64,000 nt of DNA from Mycteria americana (lineage: Eukaryota; Chordata; Aves; Ciconiiformes; Ciconiidae), in assembly GCF_035582795.1 (NCBI RefSeq), contig NC_134367.1, positions 120,738,062-120,802,061 on the forward strand. The letters are read 5' to 3'. Below are positions 60,139 through 64,000 of the stretch, in pieces (position 1 is the stretch's first letter; the number at the start of each line of letters is the position of its first letter). Made by a program: the position numbers and the translations under genes. The notes under the pieces are model-generated. The model saw only the letters and a list, made by a program, of their open reading frames with translations, did no database searches and was not told where the DNA came from.

Positions 60139-60190
60139 GGGGGGGGGTGGAGGGGGGAGGCAACTCTTCTTTTTTTTTTTTTTTTTTTTT
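60139..60190. repeat. G-rich tract followed by T homopolymer
   Basis: Purine tract (60139-60160) with G runs of nine and six, then after a short spacer 21 T residues at 60170-60190. Confidence 0.85.
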
Positions 60191-63100
60191 CCTGCCCTCA
60201 CACTTCTCTTCACTCTTTTCTAGTGTAAATGCTATGCCAGCTGAAAGCTAGCAGCTGCACAACAGGGGAGTGACAGAATATGTTAATACAGAGGGCTTGG
60301 TAAAGGATGGTGCGAGGAGACTGCCCCTGATACGTCATCTGCTACCTGTGGGCCTGTGGCAGCCTGCTCTGCCATGCTGCCTCATCAAAGCCTGTCGTTC
60401 CTCCACACCAACACTGCTGTCACTTTTCTAGAGATCTAGGATAGCCCTTTTCTCTGGGCACACAGCACTGATGAGGCTGTGCTGTCAGTGGTTATGACAA
60501 GTTAGCTTGCTGTGTTGTTGTTTTCGAACCTTGGGCTTCTCCCTTATTTTTAGCTTTGCTTCATAGGGAAGAAGTTCTCATGTGACATTAAAATGCGTCT
60601 GAATTTTCTGTCTGGCCAGCAAATTCAGCGTTGCGTCGGAAAGTTTCAACAGACAATTTCAACCAAAGCTTACGGGGGTGGAAACCTCCCGCTATTACTT
60701 CCATGGGTTTTGTGACAAAGGGCCTCTGGATAGAAGAGAGGAGTCTTGGTCAGACCGCATGGCTGCAGGTAAAAAGCCAGTAACTCTACCCTTTATTAGA
60801 CACTGGAGAATCTGCAAGGGTGAAAGCTGCTGGCAGCCTGACCTATTTCCCTCTGCCTGGAACTATGGGTTTATTTTGGTTTGTGCTTCCACGCAGCCCT
60901 TTGTGTGAGTGTATCTTTGGAGCAGGGAGCTGCTAGATATATTTCTGTGTTTCTCTGCTACCCATCTGTTGCTGTAACCACCTCCTGCTCTAGCTGCCTC
61001 AGGAGAAGCTCTGTTGCAAGGGAAAAATGGCAGTAAAAACAGGCGTGTTACCTGTGCTTTCAGTTTGCAGGTTACCCGGTCCTGGTGCTTGGTGTTCATC
61101 TTACCCATCATCAGTAACTTCAGTACTGCTGATAGCGTGGCTAACATTGATGTAGTACTACTGCAGATGACAGCGCAGTCCCTTGTCTCCTTTCCTATTG
61201 CTGTACCAGGAAACAGGAATATGGAAATTTTTGCCTATAGATTCAGTCTTGTTGTCTGGAGTGGACGCTAATAAAGTATTTACGATGCACAAAGTTTGCT
61301 TCCTCCTGGAAAAAAAATGCTGACTTCAGTAAATAAATCTCAGACAAATTTATTCTTAGGGAAGTAGAGCATGTACTGTAGAGGGAAAACTTAATACTTC
61401 TTTTAGCAACAGCTGTTAAAAGGAGGGTGCTTGCTTGATTTGCAATTAATGATAAAGTCCACAAACTGTAATTTAAAAAAAGAAAATAATCTTGAGCTGC
61501 TCTTGACTATAGGAAGACTGCAATTTATCCTAACTTGTTGATGCCCATGTCATTGAGAGAACTGTCGGTATCTCTTACGGTTCACAAAACCCCATTAAGG
61601 CCCAGAGAAGCAGAAACCTGCTGCCTTGTTAGCCTCACAGAGCAAGTTTTCTGCCTTCCTCTTCTTTCTGTGCTGTGCCGTACGTGGGCACAGAGGAGAC
61701 TTGGTTAGGTTTTCCTCGGGTCGTCTTCTACAGGGTTTGTTTCTTTGCTGCCCAAAGAAGCCTTTAAAAAATGGTTGGTCTTGCAGCTTTTTACATGGAA
61801 TATTTGTTTGTTGCATTTCAGCATTGCTCAGGGATGGGCAGGACCGGCGGTGAGGTGAGGTGAGCTGATGGGAAAGCAGGGAGAGTGATGAGCAGAATGT
61901 GAGGCTTTTCTCCCTGTTTGAATGTCTCCTGGTATGTCTGTACCGGATATACAAGGCAGATCCTGCTGGGTTTGGAGATACAAAATCAGTGACCTAAATA
62001 CAAGCAACCCATGTGCAAAGCAAAAATAATTATTTTGGAGAACAGCCGCGGAGCCTTCTTGTACTTCTGCTGACATCATCTCTTTGGTTAGCACGTGTTT
62101 TATTGTTGGGTTCTTAACTTCTTATACTGAACAATCCCCACAGCAAAAGAGAAGTTAAAAGGAGTGGGGGGATGTTTCTGGAAGCTGGTAACATGACAGA
62201 GAAGTCTGTCACCTGTGCATAGCATGTACAGATATATAGTTCAAGATGCAGTGTGTAATATGAAATCAATGTAAGTTGTTGAACCATCTTAAGAGGAGGG
62301 AAAGCCTGGATGCTGATGATGAATACAGAAGGGGTGGCTGTAGCTAGTAAGGGACAAATCTTGTCCACCCTTGGTTACTCTGGGAGGCTCCCAGGTGTCC
62401 TGTGGGGCACATGGGCTGAGCAGGGCCAGAAATCTCACTTCCTTACAACCTCAAGCCATCTTGCTGGTAAACTAAGTAGCTTTGAAATAGTGGAAGTACT
62501 TCGTGTTACTGAAATGCTCAACGTTGTAGTAAACCCCAGGCCTTTATTCTCCTGTTGAATACAATTTCTTCCAGCTGTAATCACATTTTTGTGTTTTATT
62601 CACAGATGTTTGCTGACCCAGGCCGCGTAAAATTCTTATGACAAGATGTGCCCACTTTAAAATGGGAACTTACTGTGCCACATTGAGCTTTCAGACTTGA
62701 TTTTGCTGAACAAGCAATATGCACACATGTGTACTTGGACCTCATCTATAGGCAGCAGCTCCACTGTTTTTACTGTGTCTTTGCAATCCATGCCATACAG
62801 CACCTATTCTTCCCTTATAGGCAGGAGACAGCAGTACAGGAGTGCATTATCTAGAGACATTTTCATGGAAATAGCTGCACAGCCACTTTAAGCACTTCTG
62901 TAGCAAAATAAAGAGCATTTGTATTTCTGATTGTACCAGAACAACTATTCCAGTTTGGAGTAGCTTCTCTAATTTAAGTAGTTTTGTTGTCACAAAAACT
63001 GTCCTGAGCAAGCCTTGAATATTTAAAATGTTGTTGTGCCTCTCTTTGAGTGACTGTGATAATAACAATCATACTGTTAAAGAAGAAACCTGAATTTAAA

Positions 63101-64000
63101 ATGTTCCATGGATTCTTTTTGTGCTGAATGAAAGCAAACTGCATTATTTAAATATTTCTACCTTTAAGACAGGTAGAAAAAGTCTGGCTATTAATATTAC
63201 ATGATGTTAAAAAAACTTCTGAGTGCATTTGAAAGGGGTTCTTTTATTACACTTTCCATTCAAAGGAAGATTTATAGCTTTGTAAATAAAACTGCAGTAT
63301 GTCTCTGGCCTTCCTCGATGTAATTTTACTCAGTTCAAATTGATGTCCTGATCTCTTCAACCTGATGCATCCTTATATTGTCACTGTGTTTTATTTTCTT
63401 CACTGGATCTGTGTAAGGTGTCTTCCATATCAGTGTTGCATGCCAGTTTCTGGGTGGTTGATGTGAAAAGGGTAGGAATAATGCAGCATACACAAAAAGA
63501 GTACTTACATGCTCTTACCGTTTGGTCCATTTACACACAGTTACAGGAGGATAAGAACTTATTTACAATTTGGGCTTTTGAGCTGATTATTGTATCAAAG
63601 CATGATTTCTCTCTTTATTTGAAGCTGGGAAGCTGGTTCTGTACACGTGTGGCTGTGGGAGTTTAATTTTTCTTCTATCCCAAGGCAAGTGCCCAATCAC
63701 AGCAAAGAAATCACACACAGTGTTCTCTCTCTCACTACCCAGATGTAGCCAGAAACTGCAGAGTAGGTTTTTTTGAGTACTGGAAGTAGAAGAGCTTGCA
63801 AGGCTATGTAGGTTTTCAGTTACTAAGAGCAGTAGTAAAAGTTATTTTTGTTCCTTACATAAATAATTCTGTGTCGGTCAGTTCAGCACCTTCATTTGTT
63901 CAGAGCAGACTTGATAAATTCTGTGCAGTTTTTTTTATGTAAGTGATTTGGATTTGGAGGGTGAAATAAAGTCCTTTTTGCTTCTCATTCTACTAGAGAG

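Larger units (their letters stand above)
50638..64000 (+). other. EHBP1: EHBP1 intron 2 (first 13.4 kb)
   Basis: Begins with a GTAAGA donor. I looked for the next conserved exon, which should follow with a C2-domain sequence, and did not find it, so the intron continues past the window. The content is AT-rich and non-coding. It includes a 25-base G run at 56950, a G-rich then T-rich tract at 60139-60190, and a 19-bp tandem pair near 55708-55745. No transposable element comparable to those upstream was recognised. Open frames such as 54280-54678 have no recognisable similarity. Confidence 0.7.

Overview
The window looks like bird nuclear DNA. It carries several CR1 (chicken repeat 1) LINE copies, an avian-type solo retroviral LTR, long AT-leaning non-coding stretches with few simple repeats, and one sharp CpG island. 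The only protein-coding gene I can identify is the 5' end of EHBP1 (EH domain-binding protein 1) on the + strand, at about 48.5 kb. A single coding exon is visible. It encodes the first 35 residues of EHBP1 and ends at a consensus splice donor.

Layout. Bases 1-48150 are intergenic or upstream DNA. No exon of a known gene was recognised there. This part holds a 37-bp-arm hairpin inside a three-copy repeat (336-457), an old CR1 3' fragment (7725-8060, - strand), and a solo LTR with an exact 5-bp target duplication (11149-11692, - strand). It also holds a stacked CR1 cluster (21868-26793), a possible ancient LINE-like fragment (31225-31445), and a young-looking 5'-truncated CR1 (42411-42996, - strand). 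Small tandem and simple repeats lie between these.

Bases 48150-49400 form the CpG island and promoter. It has four same-orientation CCAAT boxes, GC boxes, a G-quadruplex-prone stretch and no obvious TATA box. A likely 5'UTR exon ends at a perfect donor at 49132/49133. That exon contains an upstream ORF whose stop codon overlaps the start of a second upstream ORF. Exon 2 (from about 50228 or 50496 to 50637) carries the EHBP1 start codon at 50534. Bases 50638-64000 are the first part of a long EHBP1 intron with no further exon recognised.

The CR1 cluster is the most structured repeat region. A 2.9-kb + strand CR1 (endonuclease plus reverse transcriptase, disabled by stops and frameshifts) sits between two - strand CR1 pieces. 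These may be halves of one older element, minus about 1 kb of its middle. Another - strand CR1 3' end abuts on the right. I found no CRISPR array, tRNA, rRNA or operon, and no convincing unknown biological system. The findings are mostly about repeat history, the EHBP1 leader and a few unexplained signals. All calls come from reading the sequence. No database search was possible.
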